DNA from: Legionella sp.
GTDB lineage: Bacteria > Pseudomonadota > Gammaproteobacteria > Legionellales > Legionellaceae
Reading direction: 5' to 3'
Length of the DNA stretch: 64,000 nucleotides
Assembly: GCA_013697625.1 (NCBI GenBank)
Contig: JACCWN010000022.1
Coordinates: 94,058 to 158,057, forward strand
Shown here: positions 41,990-52,258 of the stretch, piece after piece
Position numbering within the stretch: position 1 is the stretch's first letter
Layout of the letters: each line of letters begins with the position of its first letter
Notes under the pieces: generated by a model
Databases searched by the model: none
Seen by the model: the letters and a program-made list of their open reading frames with translations, nothing else
What the model was told of the DNA's origin: nothing
Program-made: the position numbers and the translations under genes

Positions 41990-43027
41990 CTACTCTAAAG
42001 TATCTCGTGCCTGAAATAATTCTTGTAGAGCCGTAGGTAAAATTGAGCGAATGCCTCTTGTCAACCGAACTTCGTTTCTTTGCCAGAAGAGTCCTAGATA
42101 TATAATCCCAAAACCAATTGCAGACAAAGCAACTGGAAAAAAATAACTAAATTGAAATACCTGAAATGCCAAATGTGCCAAATAATAACAAAGGCCAAGG
42201 GCTCCAAAAATAACAAACACTTTTCTACTTAAAATAACGCCAATCAAAATCATCACTAAATTCAAACATAAATATATAAACCCTGATAATTCACTCATGG
42301 TTCTATGGGACGTAATGGCACCCCAAAAAATCATGACACCTATCAAGTAGAGCCAAAACGCATAGTCTTCAGATTGTCGCGAACGTATATCTACCCAAAA
42401 AGCGATTAGAGTGATAACCAAACCAAAAATCAGTGATATTAAAATATCCATTTCAAAATTAAAACCTTCTCCACTGAGCATACTTGCCATATCTAAAGAT
42501 AAATACCAAAGTGTTAGGGCAATGGGCATGACCATGAAGGGGTAACGATAAATCCAAATTAAAACAACACCTACCACAAGGGTACCCAGCTCCAAAAAGA
42601 CCCAATGCCATTTGATATAGACATGGTAATCTTGGTATGTAAGTGACCCTGGCCACCATCCCATGGCTAGTTGAAGACCATATATGGTAAGTGGAGTAAG
42701 ACAAACAACAAAGGTTGCACAAATCCCTGCAGGAATGACAAAGCCTACGCCGTCCAATTTATGAGTCAATGCCAGACTTAGCATGGCATAACATACACAC
42801 AGAAAGACAATGCCCCAACCGCCATACAATTCCCATCCCAAAGTCATAAACAAGGTCATTGCACCAATGGCTATAAGTCCACCGAAATAATATAAAACAT
42901 TGGTTAAATTAAACCCAGGGCCTTGGTTGGTTTCTTTTTTTATAAATTCAATTAATTGTATTGATTGCTCTTGGCTGATGATATCTGCTTCTACAGCTTT
43001 GTTCATTAAATACCCAGTAATCTTCAT
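41990..43027 (-). CDS. Polytopic membrane protein, DUF2157-like
   Basis: Protein of about 345 residues with roughly ten hydrophobic helices. The cytoplasmic N-terminus carries IISQEQSIQLIEFIKKE, followed by VLYYFGGLIAIGAMTLFMTLGWELYGGWG. This arrangement resembles the DUF2157 family of uncharacterised membrane proteins. The similarity is from memory and modest. The start at 43027 has GGAG five bases upstream, and the frame extends 8 codons further. Upstream is a palindrome-bearing gap. No function is proposed. Confidence 0.65.
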   Translation of the reverse strand: MKITGYLMNKAVEADIISQEQSIQLIEFIKKETNQGPGFNLTNVLYYFGGLIAIGAMTLFMTLGWELYGGWGIVFLCVCYAMLSLALTHKLDGVGFVIPAGICATFVVCLTPLTIYGLQLAMGWWPGSLTYQDYHVYIKWHWVFLELGTLVVGVVLIWIYRYPFMVMPIALTLWYLSLDMASMLSGEGFNFEMDILISLIFGLVITLIAFWVDIRSRQSEDYAFWLYLIGVMIFWGAITSHRTMSELSGFIYLCLNLVMILIGVILSRKVFVIFGALGLCYYLAHLAFQVFQFSYFFPVALSAIGFGIIYLGLFWQRNEVRLTRGIRSILPTALQELFQARDTLE

Positions 43028-43164
43028 TTTGGCTCCGCCAACAACACACAACAGCTTCTATTTAATTATTATATGTTAATTAATCTATCATTTCTGGAAA
43101 AATCCAAAGTTTTACTGAATGTAGGCAGTTTTTATAAAGGATATGAAATAACTCAAAGTATCTT

Positions 43165-43218
43165 ACTTACGTCATGTATGGACCTCGCCCTGGGGCGAGG
43201 TCCATACATGACGTAAGT
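43165..43218. repeat. Perfect 26-bp palindrome
   Basis: The left arm 43165-43190 (beginning ACTTACGTCATGTATGGACC) is followed after two bases by its exact inverse, 43193-43218. All 26 pairs match. It would form a very strong hairpin or cruciform. It lies in the 518-base gap between the polytopic membrane gene and rsmI, upstream of the truncated duplicate at 43284. Stretches 43028-43164 and 43452-43545 show nothing else that I can identify. Confidence 0.88.
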
Positions 43219-43283
43219 GGGCAGTTACATAAGAAAGGAAATGATAAAAATTGTGGTATGGAGTAAAAAATGGCATATTTGCG

Positions 43284-43451
43284 CTAGTTATTTACATCTA
43301 AGAGTTTATTGTGCCATATTCTTTATCCAAAGTGCCATCTTTATTCCAGAAAAAATACAAAAATGCGCTACCTCAAGTGCTTAAAGATGATGGATTGATT
43401 GGCATCTTTATTTATTATGATTCCTGCTCCGAACCCTGGTTTGCTTCGTAG
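43284..43451 (+). pseudogene. Truncated duplicate of the 402-residue coiled-coil gene
   Basis: From 43284 to about 43419 the DNA closely matches the start region of the gene at 27729-28937 in the same sense. About 28 bases upstream of the start are almost identical (CTAGTTATTTACAT.TAAGAG). Then a GTG at 43311 opens a frame reading MPYSLSKVPSLFQKKYKNAL and ending at a TAG at 43449-43451 after 46 codons. The intact gene reads MPYSLSIPTLFKKKYKNALP. Similarity stops after the GLIGIFIYY region, where unrelated repeat-like sequence begins. It is either a gene remnant or a short functional peptide. Confidence 0.75.
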
Positions 43452-43545
43452 CTACGCTCCTCTCAATGACGGGCGTATGGATAGCAATGAGAGCGAGCTG
43501 TTCAAAATAAGCTTATGAGTGCATGAAAACTAAACTTCAAAAAAA

Positions 43546-44409
43546 TTAGCAACCCACCCCAGTTTCTTTAATTTTTAATGCTGTATCATAAAGCTCATTT
43601 TTACTCACCTGGGTTAATTTACAAGCGATTGATACAGCCTGTTTTAATGGCAATTCTTGCAATAGCACTTTTAACAGTGCTTCATGCTCATTTAATCCTG
43701 TCACCAATGGTCTTGGGGGGATGATTAAAACAAATTCTCCTTTGATATGACCAGGATCAGCCAATAACCAGCGCTTTACTTCAACTGCGGTGCCGTGGAC
43801 AAATCGTTCGAAAGTTTTGGTTAATTCTTTAGCTAAAACCAACCCACAATCTTGACCATAAATTTCAATTAGATCGTCCAAACATGCGCATATACGGTGT
43901 GTGGATTCATAAAATACCAGGGTGTGTTCTACATTTTTTAGTGAGCTGAGTTTGCTTTGTCTTGCCTGTTGTTTTGCGGGCAAGAATCCAATAAAAATAA
44001 AGGAATCACAAGGTAGGCCTGAGGCGCTCAAAGCAGCGATGAGCGCGCAAGGTCCAGGAATGGGTATGACAGGTATATCGTGGTGGGCTGCCAATTTGAC
44101 TAAGGGAAACCCTGGATCAGCAATCAAAGGCGTACCAGCGTCACTTATCAATGCAATGGATTTACCTTGTAACAGCAGTTCCATGATTTGTTCACATTTT
44201 TCTTTTTCATTATGGGCATGAAAGGAGCTAAGTTGGTTGCTGATCCCTAAAGCGGTTAACAATTGTTGGGAATGACGGGTGTCTTCAGCCAGAATTAAAT
44301 CAACCGATTTTAAAGTGGCAATGGCCCTTAAACTGATGTCTTCAAGATGACCTATGGGCGTGCTCACGATGTAGAGACCACCATTACTTGTTGCTTGCAC
44401 CTTTTTCAT
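43546..44409 (-). CDS. rsmI: 16S rRNA 2'-O-methyltransferase RsmI
   Basis: Methylates the 2'-OH of C1402 in 16S rRNA, 287 residues. TP-methylase fold motifs: LYIVSTPIGHLEDIS, LILAEDTRHSQQLL, LISDAGTPLIADPG (SAM-binding loop) and PIPGPCALIAALSASGLP. AGAGGA precedes the ATG. It diverges from lpoA over a 40-base spacer, the conserved yraL/yraM arrangement of gammaproteobacteria. Confidence 0.95.
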   Translation of the reverse strand: MKKVQATSNGGLYIVSTPIGHLEDISLRAIATLKSVDLILAEDTRHSQQLLTALGISNQLSSFHAHNEKEKCEQIMELLLQGKSIALISDAGTPLIADPGFPLVKLAAHHDIPVIPIPGPCALIAALSASGLPCDSFIFIGFLPAKQQARQSKLSSLKNVEHTLVFYESTHRICACLDDLIEIYGQDCGLVLAKELTKTFERFVHGTAVEVKRWLLADPGHIKGEFVLIIPPRPLVTGLNEHEALLKVLLQELPLKQAVSIACKLTQVSKNELYDTALKIKETGVGC

Positions 44410-44449
44410 AGTTTATCCTCTTGCAATAGTATGTATAAAGTTGATTTTT

Positions 44450-46288
44450 ATGATAAAAAAATTAGGAAATCTTCACTTAAAGCCAAACCAATCTCCTTAT
44501 AAATTTCTTATACTATCCAAAATACAGCTTTGGAGTATCCTATTGTGCTTTTTTTTGCTCTGTGAAAGCACCCAGGCTATTAATTTCTCGGTTGCAGCTG
44601 AGAACAAATCAACAGAGGCTAATCCTTATACTCTATCCACCAGAGAATACCTATCACTTGCCAAAGCTCAACAAGGCCTGGATAAGCAAAACTCTTTGTT
44701 GAGAGCCGCCAATGGTTTAATTTCCCAGGGACAATGGCGACAAGGTGCGGCTATTTTAGCACAGACCCATGATTTAACCCCGATGCAACTTGAGGAAAAA
44801 ATGGTATTATTAGCCAAAGTGGATATGTTAAATGACAAACCAGATGAAGTCCTTAAGGAATTAACAGCCATTGAGCAGGAGACTCTATCTCCTAGTTACC
44901 GTATTCAATGCCATGAACTATTAGCCCAAGCTTTTCATTCAAAGGGCAGATTACTTGAATCAATCACTCAACGAATTCAATTAGGAAGCCTATTAACAGA
45001 TAAAAAATCAACCATTAAAAACCAGAAAATCCTGTGGTATACCTTAATTTCCTTGCCAACTGCGGATTTAGAATCCTTCGCCCGTCAAACCCCAATAGAT
45101 TCAGATTTACATGGATGGTTGAAATTAGCTCTTATTTCAGGTCAACATAGCGATGATCCCTATGCTTTACTTAGCGCTTTAACAGGTTGGCAACAGCACT
45201 ATTATGCTCATCCAGCCAACCAACTGTTACCCAACCCTTTAAAAAATATAGCAAATAAAATGTTGGCACAGCCTCAGCAAATAGCCCTATTATTGCCTTT
45301 AAGCGGCGAACTATCAGGTCCTGGAAAAGCCATTCAAGAGGGTGTTATGGCTGCTTTAAAGAGCAAAAAATCTTTGGCATCATTAAAAAGCTATGATACA
45401 AACCAAGGAGACATTACCGCTATATACGAACAGGCTATCAAAGAGGGTGCAGATTTTGTAATTGGCCCCCTCCTAAAAAATCAAGTAAGCCTCATTGCTA
45501 CAATGGCTCATCCTGTACCTACTTTATTATTAAATGATTTTGAGGGGGTTTCACAAAATAATGGGTATTTATTTGGGTTATCACCAACACATGAGGCCAT
45601 ACAGGTCGCCCTAAAAGCCCATGCTAAGGGCCATCAAAGGGCTCTTATCATTGCACCTAAAAACCCGTGGGGAAATCAAATCACGCAAGCCTTCAAAACA
45701 CAATGGCTGAAGCTTACTGGTACTGTCACAGACACCCTTTTATACTCTGAAAATGAAGATTTAAATAAAAGTATTCAGACCTTTCTTCATATCACAGATA
45801 GCCTCAGGCGTGAAAGGAATATAAAACAGCTTCTGGGAGCATCCGTCCACGCATCAACCTCGCGTAGACAAGATTTTGATGTCATATTTTTATTGGCTTA
45901 CCCTTCTAAAGCCAGACAAATTGTCCCTTTAATTAACTATTATTATGCGGGAGATGTTCCAATATATGCAACATCCAGTGTCTATAGTGGCAGTGCAAAT
46001 GCCCTAAAAGACAAAGATTTGGATGGGTTGATATTTTGTGATATTCCTTGGGTTTTTTCCCATCAAATGGGCACCAAACAATGGCCAGAACAATTGAATA
46101 GTTATAATAGACTGTATGCTTTGGGCATGGACAGTATTGCATTGGCAACACAATTTAACCAGTTGTTATTATTCCCAGCTGAAGAAACCAACACAGAAAG
46201 TATTTTATACCTAAAATCTACCCAACAAGTTGCACGGGTTTTAGAATGGGGTCAATTTAAACATGGGTTAGCACATTCCTTGGGGTAA
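44450..46288 (+). CDS. lpoA: Penicillin-binding protein activator LpoA
   Basis: Outer-membrane-associated activator of PBP1A in E. coli, about 612 residues. The N-terminal half is a TPR-like helical domain. The C-terminal half is a periplasmic-binding-protein-like domain with IALLLPLSGELSGPGKAIQEG, GPLLKNQV and DGLIFCDIPW. The start at 44450 (ATG) is preferred to a TTG at 44441. The signal region is long (about residues 25-43, ILSKIQLWSILLCFFLLCES). The only cysteines are in FLLCES, a poor lipobox, so lipidation is uncertain. The position between rsmI and yraN supports the call. Confidence 0.9.
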   Translation: MIKKLGNLHLKPNQSPYKFLILSKIQLWSILLCFFLLCESTQAINFSVAAENKSTEANPYTLSTREYLSLAKAQQGLDKQNSLLRAANGLISQGQWRQGAAILAQTHDLTPMQLEEKMVLLAKVDMLNDKPDEVLKELTAIEQETLSPSYRIQCHELLAQAFHSKGRLLESITQRIQLGSLLTDKKSTIKNQKILWYTLISLPTADLESFARQTPIDSDLHGWLKLALISGQHSDDPYALLSALTGWQQHYYAHPANQLLPNPLKNIANKMLAQPQQIALLLPLSGELSGPGKAIQEGVMAALKSKKSLASLKSYDTNQGDITAIYEQAIKEGADFVIGPLLKNQVSLIATMAHPVPTLLLNDFEGVSQNNGYLFGLSPTHEAIQVALKAHAKGHQRALIIAPKNPWGNQITQAFKTQWLKLTGTVTDTLLYSENEDLNKSIQTFLHITDSLRRERNIKQLLGASVHASTSRRQDFDVIFLLAYPSKARQIVPLINYYYAGDVPIYATSSVYSGSANALKDKDLDGLIFCDIPWVFSHQMGTKQWPEQLNSYNRLYALGMDSIALATQFNQLLLFPAEETNTESILYLKSTQQVARVLEWGQFKHGLAHSLG

Positions 46289-46294
46289 GGTATA

Positions 46295-46651
46295 ATGAGT
46301 CAGAAAATTGGACAGATTGCCGAAGAGAAAGCTTTTGTCTATTTATATGGGCAAGGGCTTAGGTTGGTGGTGCGTAATTATAATTGTTCTTTAGGGGAAA
46401 TCGATTTGATTATGCGAGACAAATCTTATCTGGTATTTGTAGAAGTGCGAGCTCGCGCGCATACTCAGTTTGGTGGTGGCATAGTGAGTATCACCAATGC
46501 TAAAAAACAAAAGATAATGAAGGCTGCATCACATTTTTTAACCAAAAATAGGCTCCACGAGCAAAATCCTCTTCGTTTTGATGTGATAAGCCTGGATGGG
46601 CACTCAGGTCATATCACTTGGTTAAAAGATGCCTTCGGTGTGGATTATTAA
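46295..46651 (+). CDS. yraN: UPF0102 family protein YraN
   Basis: Endonuclease-fold protein of 118 residues of unknown role. The family pattern is IGQIAEEKAFVYLYGQGLRLV followed by NYNCSLGEIDLIMRDKSYLVFVEVRAR, which holds the GEIDLI...VFVEVK-type acidic residues typical of Holliday-junction resolvase-like folds. AAGG precedes the start 6 bases after lpoA, so lpoA-yraN-diaA is one transcript. Confidence 0.94.
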   Translation: MSQKIGQIAEEKAFVYLYGQGLRLVVRNYNCSLGEIDLIMRDKSYLVFVEVRARAHTQFGGGIVSITNAKKQKIMKAASHFLTKNRLHEQNPLRFDVISLDGHSGHITWLKDAFGVDY

Positions 46652-46666
46652 TTTAAGGTTGTTAAC

Positions 46667-47260
46667 ATGATTGATTTGGAAGAAAGGGTTAGACATCTGT
46701 TTGGCTTAAACATTGAAACTAAAATTGCCGTTGCTGACGCATTGTCTGATATGATTGCCAAAGCTGCTCAGCGGCTAGTTACCTGTTTGCTCTCTAATGG
46801 CAAAATTTTAATTTGTGGAAATGGTGGCTCAGGGGCGAATTGTATGCATTTTGCCAGTGCTATGCTCAATCATTTTGAAGTAGAACGGCCTGCCTTGCCA
46901 GTGTTTATTTTATGTTCTGATGCAACCAATCTCAGCGCATTCGCCAATGAAAACCATTTTAGCCAGATTTTTGCTAGGCAAATTCAAGGACTTGGGCAGG
47001 AACAAGATGTATTGCTGCTATTAACTACATCTGGGAATTCAGATAGTATGTTACAAGCATTGCAAGCTGCAAATGAACGCGGTATGGATACCATTGCCTT
47101 AAGTGGACGTGACGGTGGTGTGCTTGCAAACCATTTGGGTCCAGAAGACATTGAATTGCGGGTTGCATCTGACAGCGCTGCACGAATAAGAGAATTGCAC
47201 TTATTCATTTTGCATTGTTTTTGTGATTTAATTGATCAATCTTTATTTGGTCAGTACTAA
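46667..47260 (+). CDS. diaA: DnaA initiator-associating protein DiaA
   Basis: SIS-domain protein of 197 residues. In E. coli DiaA forms tetramers that bind DnaA and promote its ordered assembly on oriC. It has ILICGNGGSGANCMHFASAMLNHFEVERP, LLLTTSGNSDSMLQALQAA and the C-terminal RIRELHLFILHCFCDLIDQSLFG, which match DiaA more closely than GmhA. Gene order (yraN before, dolP after) also supports DiaA over phosphoheptose isomerase. AAGG lies upstream. It is about 10 kb from the oriC candidate. Confidence 0.92.
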   Translation: MIDLEERVRHLFGLNIETKIAVADALSDMIAKAAQRLVTCLLSNGKILICGNGGSGANCMHFASAMLNHFEVERPALPVFILCSDATNLSAFANENHFSQIFARQIQGLGQEQDVLLLLTTSGNSDSMLQALQAANERGMDTIALSGRDGGVLANHLGPEDIELRVASDSAARIRELHLFILHCFCDLIDQSLFGQY

Positions 47261-47276
47261 AAATTGGAATTACCTT

Positions 47277-47843
47277 ATGAATTACAAACATAAAATAGGT
47301 TCTCTATGCTTGATGGGTCTTTTTTTAACTGGTTGTGTGGCAGTTGTTGTAGCAGGTGCTGCAGTTGCAGGATTGGTGTATGATAAGCGAAGTGTGGATA
47401 CCCTGTCGGCAGATGCGCGTTTATTTCATGTGATCCATACAAAAATTGTCACAAATCCACGGTTTAAAAATTCGCGAATTTTAGTCACAAGCTTTAATAG
47501 GGTCATATTATTGTTGGGTCAAGCCTCAATCCCTTTAAAAGAAGAAGCCTATCATATTGCCCGCACTACACCAGGGGTTAGTCGTGTTTATAACGAAATT
47601 ACTCCAGCCTCACCAACCACCTTGACTCAAAGGAGTCAGGATACATGGATTACGAGTCAAGTCAGAGCTGCTATGCTAACCAGACAAGACTTAGGATCAG
47701 GCTCTATTCGAATTGTGACTGAGCGGGGGATTGTTTATTTAATGGGTATGGTCACCCCGTCACAATCCAATCTTGCTGTAGATGTGGCAAGGCGTGTTGA
47801 TGGCGTCAACAAAGTAATTAAAATTTTTCAATATGTTCATTAA
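47277..47843 (+). CDS. dolP: BON-domain lipoprotein DolP
   Basis: Outer-membrane lipoprotein with two BON domains that supports envelope integrity and BAM function. The frame extends to 47232, but the ATG at 47277 gives a normal signal peptide with lipobox LFLTGC. About 188 residues follow, with two BON repeats: one starting around ARLFHVIHTKIVTNP, the other around DTWITSQVRAAMLTRQDL. The GIVYLMGMVT block is typical. It sits just after diaA, as in E. coli yraP. Confidence 0.93.
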   Translation: MNYKHKIGSLCLMGLFLTGCVAVVVAGAAVAGLVYDKRSVDTLSADARLFHVIHTKIVTNPRFKNSRILVTSFNRVILLLGQASIPLKEEAYHIARTTPGVSRVYNEITPASPTTLTQRSQDTWITSQVRAAMLTRQDLGSGSIRIVTERGIVYLMGMVTPSQSNLAVDVARRVDGVNKVIKIFQYVH

Positions 47844-47951
47844 TGTTTGATAATATCCAAGGCCTTTAACCTGCTCATGTCCAATTGTATTTGAACATTT
47901 TCTTATAGGTCTTTGAAAGATATATCGGAGCATACATATTCAGGAAGATAC

Positions 47952-48554
47952 ATGTCACTTTTAAATATGTATAAAAATAGATGCTTTGTCCTTCTCATTG
48001 TACTAAGCTTTTTCTTAACCGGTTGTCTTGGAAGTTTGTGGACTGGCGCTACTTTGGTGTATGACAGACACCATGTATATAAAAAATTAAACGACTATCA
48101 TTTATACCTCGCTGTATCCAAGGTCTTATTCAATGATGTAAATCTAAAAAAGTCAGGATGTAATATAGACATTGCTGTTTTCAAAGGTGATGTTTTAATC
48201 TTAGGGCATGTACCAACACTTGACTTTCTTAATGAACTTAATCAAAAACTAAGCTTGCTTCGTGGCTATAAACGTTTATTTAATGAATTAAAGGTAAGAA
48301 ATGGCCCCTCTCACCTTCTACAGGACACATGGATCACAAGTAAAATTAGAACACAGATTTTTGCTGATTCAACGATAGATCCCTATGCCTTTAAAATAGT
48401 AACGGCTGATGAGACTGTTTATTTGATGGGTGAAGTGCAGGCTTATCAAGCAAATAAAGTAATACATATTGCTCGTAATGTGAAGGAAGTGCGCAAGGTA
48501 GTGAATGTGTTGCTGTATTATACCTTCCAGCCTAGAAATAATTTCCGTAATTAG
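47952..48554 (+). CDS. Second BON-domain lipoprotein
   Basis: Paralogue of the preceding dolP, about 200 residues from the ATG at 47952 (AGGAAG upstream). It has a lipobox in SFFLTGC, then GSLWTGATLVYDRHHVYKKLND, parallel to GAAVAGLVYDKRSVDTL in DolP. The second BON domain is well kept (QDTWITSKIRTQIFADSTID, ETVYLMGEVQ), while the first is more divergent. It is a tandem duplication and may have specialised. A 108-base spacer separates the two genes. Confidence 0.88.
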   Translation: MSLLNMYKNRCFVLLIVLSFFLTGCLGSLWTGATLVYDRHHVYKKLNDYHLYLAVSKVLFNDVNLKKSGCNIDIAVFKGDVLILGHVPTLDFLNELNQKLSLLRGYKRLFNELKVRNGPSHLLQDTWITSKIRTQIFADSTIDPYAFKIVTADETVYLMGEVQAYQANKVIHIARNVKEVRKVVNVLLYYTFQPRNNFRN

Positions 48555-48563
48555 TAGCTAGCT

Positions 48564-48649
48564 GTAATTGATTTTAGGCAGTCCCTGCATCCCCGGGCCA
48601 AGCCACGTGACCTTGAACCATGAGCTAGAAGGAGTTTCGCGCCAGCGAC
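48564..48649. repeat. Dispersed repeat, degenerate copy
   Basis: GTAATTGATTTTAGGCAGTCCC at the left, given here in part as GTAATTGATTTTAGGCAG, resembles the copy at 56678-56711. At the right end GCGCCAGCGAC (48639-48649) is the exact inverse of GTCGCTGGCGC found at 56678. The copy is therefore a rearranged or inverted-end version of the same element. Nearby, TGGCCTGAT (48736-48744) pairs with ATCAGGCCA (48748-48756) as an independent hairpin. Confidence 0.5.
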
Positions 48650-48811
48650 ATATTACAATCCCAGTCGTCTTAGCATAAATTATATTTAATTTTAATAGAA
48701 TAAAAAATTTATTATTAATCAGGTTGACTAAAGTGTGGCCTGATTGAATCAGGCCATCGGTTGCTTATCCAAACCAGGAAGTGGCTAACCTAGGAGGATA
48801 TGTATACTGTA

Positions 48812-49057
48812 TCAATGGATTTGGCCTTTATCCAGTCGTTTTCGTACTTTTCGTAATTTAAATTCTCTTATGAGCCCCGTTGATTCATTTAAATACAAGC
48901 TTTCTTCTTCCAACCGGGAAGGATGGCTGGGGTGAGTTTTACAATGTTTGCGGTAAGTCATATGATTTTTATTGTGTTTATGGTGTAAGTCATCGCCGTA
49001 ACGTTGGAACATTTTTTCTTGTAAAGCAGCTGCGGTATGTTGGATTCGTTCACTCAT
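48812..49057 (-). CDS. Small hypothetical basic protein
   Basis: Protein of 81 residues rich in His, Lys and Arg (GDDLHHKHNKNHMTYRKHCK). It starts MSERIQHTAAALQEKMFQRY with AAGGAAA upstream of the ATG, so translation is plausible. No family was recognised. The histidine cluster might bind metal or nucleic acid. It is isolated between the dolP pair and the atp operon, on the opposite strand to both. Confidence 0.6.
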   Translation of the reverse strand: MSERIQHTAAALQEKMFQRYGDDLHHKHNKNHMTYRKHCKTHPSHPSRLEEESLYLNESTGLIREFKLRKVRKRLDKGQIH

Positions 49058-49106
49058 AATGTTTCCTTATTTAGGGTTAAATGAATCAGCTTTTTAGTAC
49101 AAATAG

Positions 49107-49139
49107 AAAAAGCCCCCATACTCTCAGTATAGCTTTTTT
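49107..49139. terminator. Terminator-like hairpin upstream of the atp operon
   Basis: AAAAAGC (49107-49113) pairs with GCTTTTT (49132-49138), with an inner stem ATACT/AGTAT and a CTC loop. A T-run ends the plus-strand reading, and A-rich sequence gives a T-run on the minus strand, so it could work in both directions. It lies in the 362-base gap between the small basic gene and atpI. The remainder (49140-49419) contains a GAAGGATCT-type repeat fragment near 49245 and presumably the atp promoter. Confidence 0.5.
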
Positions 49140-49419
49140 ACACTGCTTTATTGGTTTTAATTTTTACTTTGTATTATGTAATTTAACAAAAATAGGTCTA
49201 ATAATATATTAAATCCGCTTAGGTCATCCGGAAGCATCTTTTTGCGTGAAGGATCTCGTGAATGAGCAGTGAATCTGTGCAGAAAAATTTTATTAATGCA
49301 TTTTATCCCGAATGGAATATGACATTGCTGGGATGAACTTGATTTGATAAGAAAATGGAATCTTGATTGATTATACATTGGGAATGATTTATAATTTGCG
49401 CGGTGAAGTAGGTGAATAT

Positions 49420-50970
<1,551 letters not shown>

Positions 50971-50982
50971 TAACACAAAAAC

Positions 50983-51000
50983 AGGGCGTTATGGCGCCCT
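50983..51000 (+). other. Small hairpin between atpE and atpF
   Basis: AGGGCG pairs with CGCCCT with a 6-base loop, 12 bases after atpE. Similar intercistronic hairpins after atpE are thought to help the high c-subunit yield by stabilising or processing the message. There is no T-tract. The role is inferred. Confidence 0.5.
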
Positions 51001-51021
51001 AATTGTTACAGGAGATATTTA

Positions 51022-51492
51022 ATGAATATTAATTTAACACTTGTAGTGCAAATGTTGGTTTTTGCAGCCTTTGTATTATTTACTATGAAATTGGTCTGGC
51101 CGCCCTTATCCAAAGCCTTAGAAGAGCGTCAAGATAAAATTGCAGATGGTCTATCTGCTGCAGAACGGGGTCGCAAAGAGCTTGAATTGGCACAGCATCG
51201 TGTAAAAGACGAATTAAAGCAGGCTAAGATTCAATCAGCGGACATCATTGAGAAAGCAAATAAACGCGCTTCACAGATTTTAGAAGAAGCCAAAGAGTCA
51301 GCCAAGCGTGAAGCTCAAATTCAAATAAAACTTGCAGGAGAACAAATTCTTCTACAAATGAATCATGCAAAAGAAGAATTACGTAAACAAGTCAGTAAAT
51401 TAGCCGTGTTGGGCGCTGAAAAAATACTTATGCGTGAGGTTGATTCAAAGGTAAACAGATCCCTCATCGACAACTTGATAGAAGAGATTTAA
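51022..51492 (+). CDS. atpF: ATP synthase subunit b
   Basis: Peripheral-stalk subunit, 156 residues. One N-terminal membrane helix ([22 protein letters not shown]) is followed by a long charged helix with [14 protein letters not shown] and many Glu/Lys/Ala. The length equals E. coli AtpF. A GGAGATATTT-type site precedes the ATG. It is followed after one base by atpH. Confidence 0.97.
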   Translation: MNINLTLVVQMLVFAAFVLFTMKLVWPPLSKALEERQDKIADGLSAAERGRKELELAQHRVKDELKQAKIQSADIIEKANKRASQILEEAKESAKREAQIQIKLAGEQILLQMNHAKEELRKQVSKLAVLGAEKILMREVDSKVNRSLIDNLIEEI

Positions 51493-51493
51493 C

Positions 51494-52039
51494 ATGTCTG
51501 ATGTTACCACAGTTGCAAGACCTTATGCCAAAGCAGCTTTTGAACAAGCTTTAGCTGAAAATAATCTGGCTGAGTGGTCTCAGACTTTGTCTATCCTAGC
51601 GCAGGTTGTGCTGGCACCAGAGGCATATCAATTTATTACAAACCCCGCTTCCACAGTGGATCAACACATTGAGTTATTACAGTCAATTGCAAATGTATAT
51701 GCTGAGGAAAGCAACCAATCACTCAATAATCTGGTAGCCTTATTAGCCAGAAATAAACGTTTAATGCTACTGCCAGAAATCAAAGTACTATTTGAATCCT
51801 TCAAAGCAGAACAGGAAAAAACTGTAAGCATAGATGTGGTTAGTTTTACTGCATTGTCGGAAGATCAAGAGCAAAAATTAGTTGATTCAATGAGTAAACG
51901 CCTACAACGTAAGGTCTCTTTAAAAGTAAGCATAGACCCTTCATTGCTAGGAGGGGCTATATTGCGCGCAGGGGATTTGGTGATCGATGGGTCAATTTTA
52001 GGCAAGCTTAATAAACTTAGTGCTGATTTGATGGCGTAG
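51494..52039 (+). CDS. atpH: ATP synthase subunit delta
   Basis: Stator subunit linking F1 to the b dimer, 181 residues. It has [18 protein letters not shown] at the N-terminus and the C-terminal [20 protein letters not shown], which is the family signature. It starts one base after atpF. Unlike in E. coli it is followed by a wide 219-base gap before atpA. Confidence 0.96.
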   Translation: MSDVTTVARPYAKAAFEQALAENNLAEWSQTLSILAQVVLAPEAYQFITNPASTVDQHIELLQSIANVYAEESNQSLNNLVALLARNKRLMLLPEIKVLFESFKAEQEKTVSIDVVSFTALSEDQEQKLVDSMSKRLQRKVSLKVSIDPSLLGGAILRAGDLVIDGSILGKLNKLSADLMA

Positions 52040-52115
52040 AACTTAATTCAGAAATAATTCTACATTCAAATGTCAGGCTTTCTTACTAGTTAAGTATTGA
52101 ATGCATTGGTGCCAA

Positions 52116-52155
52116 ACAGCCCATTATTTTTATGGGGCTGTGATTTATTTTTTAT
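52116..52155 (+). terminator. Terminator-like hairpin between atpH and atpA
   Basis: ACAGCCC (52116-52122) pairs with GGGCTGT (52135-52141) around a 12-base loop. It is followed by GATTTATTTTTTATA, a T-rich stretch. This has the form of an intrinsic terminator or attenuator within the atp operon. The remainder of the gap to 52258 may hold a secondary promoter for atpAGDC. GAGGA before the atpA ATG is its ribosome binding site. Confidence 0.6.
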
Positions 52156-52258
52156 AGCAGAACAACAGTCACCAGCAAGATAGGTTAAGTGCACCACTTC
52201 CTGAGGGTCTGTAAACCGAAAATTTTAGGCTTGAGCCTTCATGTAGAGGATAGTTTTC

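Noticed and set aside
46667..47260. GmhA (phosphoheptose isomerase) for the SIS-domain gene
   Set aside because: C-terminal sequence and the yraN-dolP context fit DiaA better.
48736..48756. Rho-independent terminator after the second BON gene
   Set aside because: A clean hairpin exists, but it lies 180 bases from the gene and has no T-tract.
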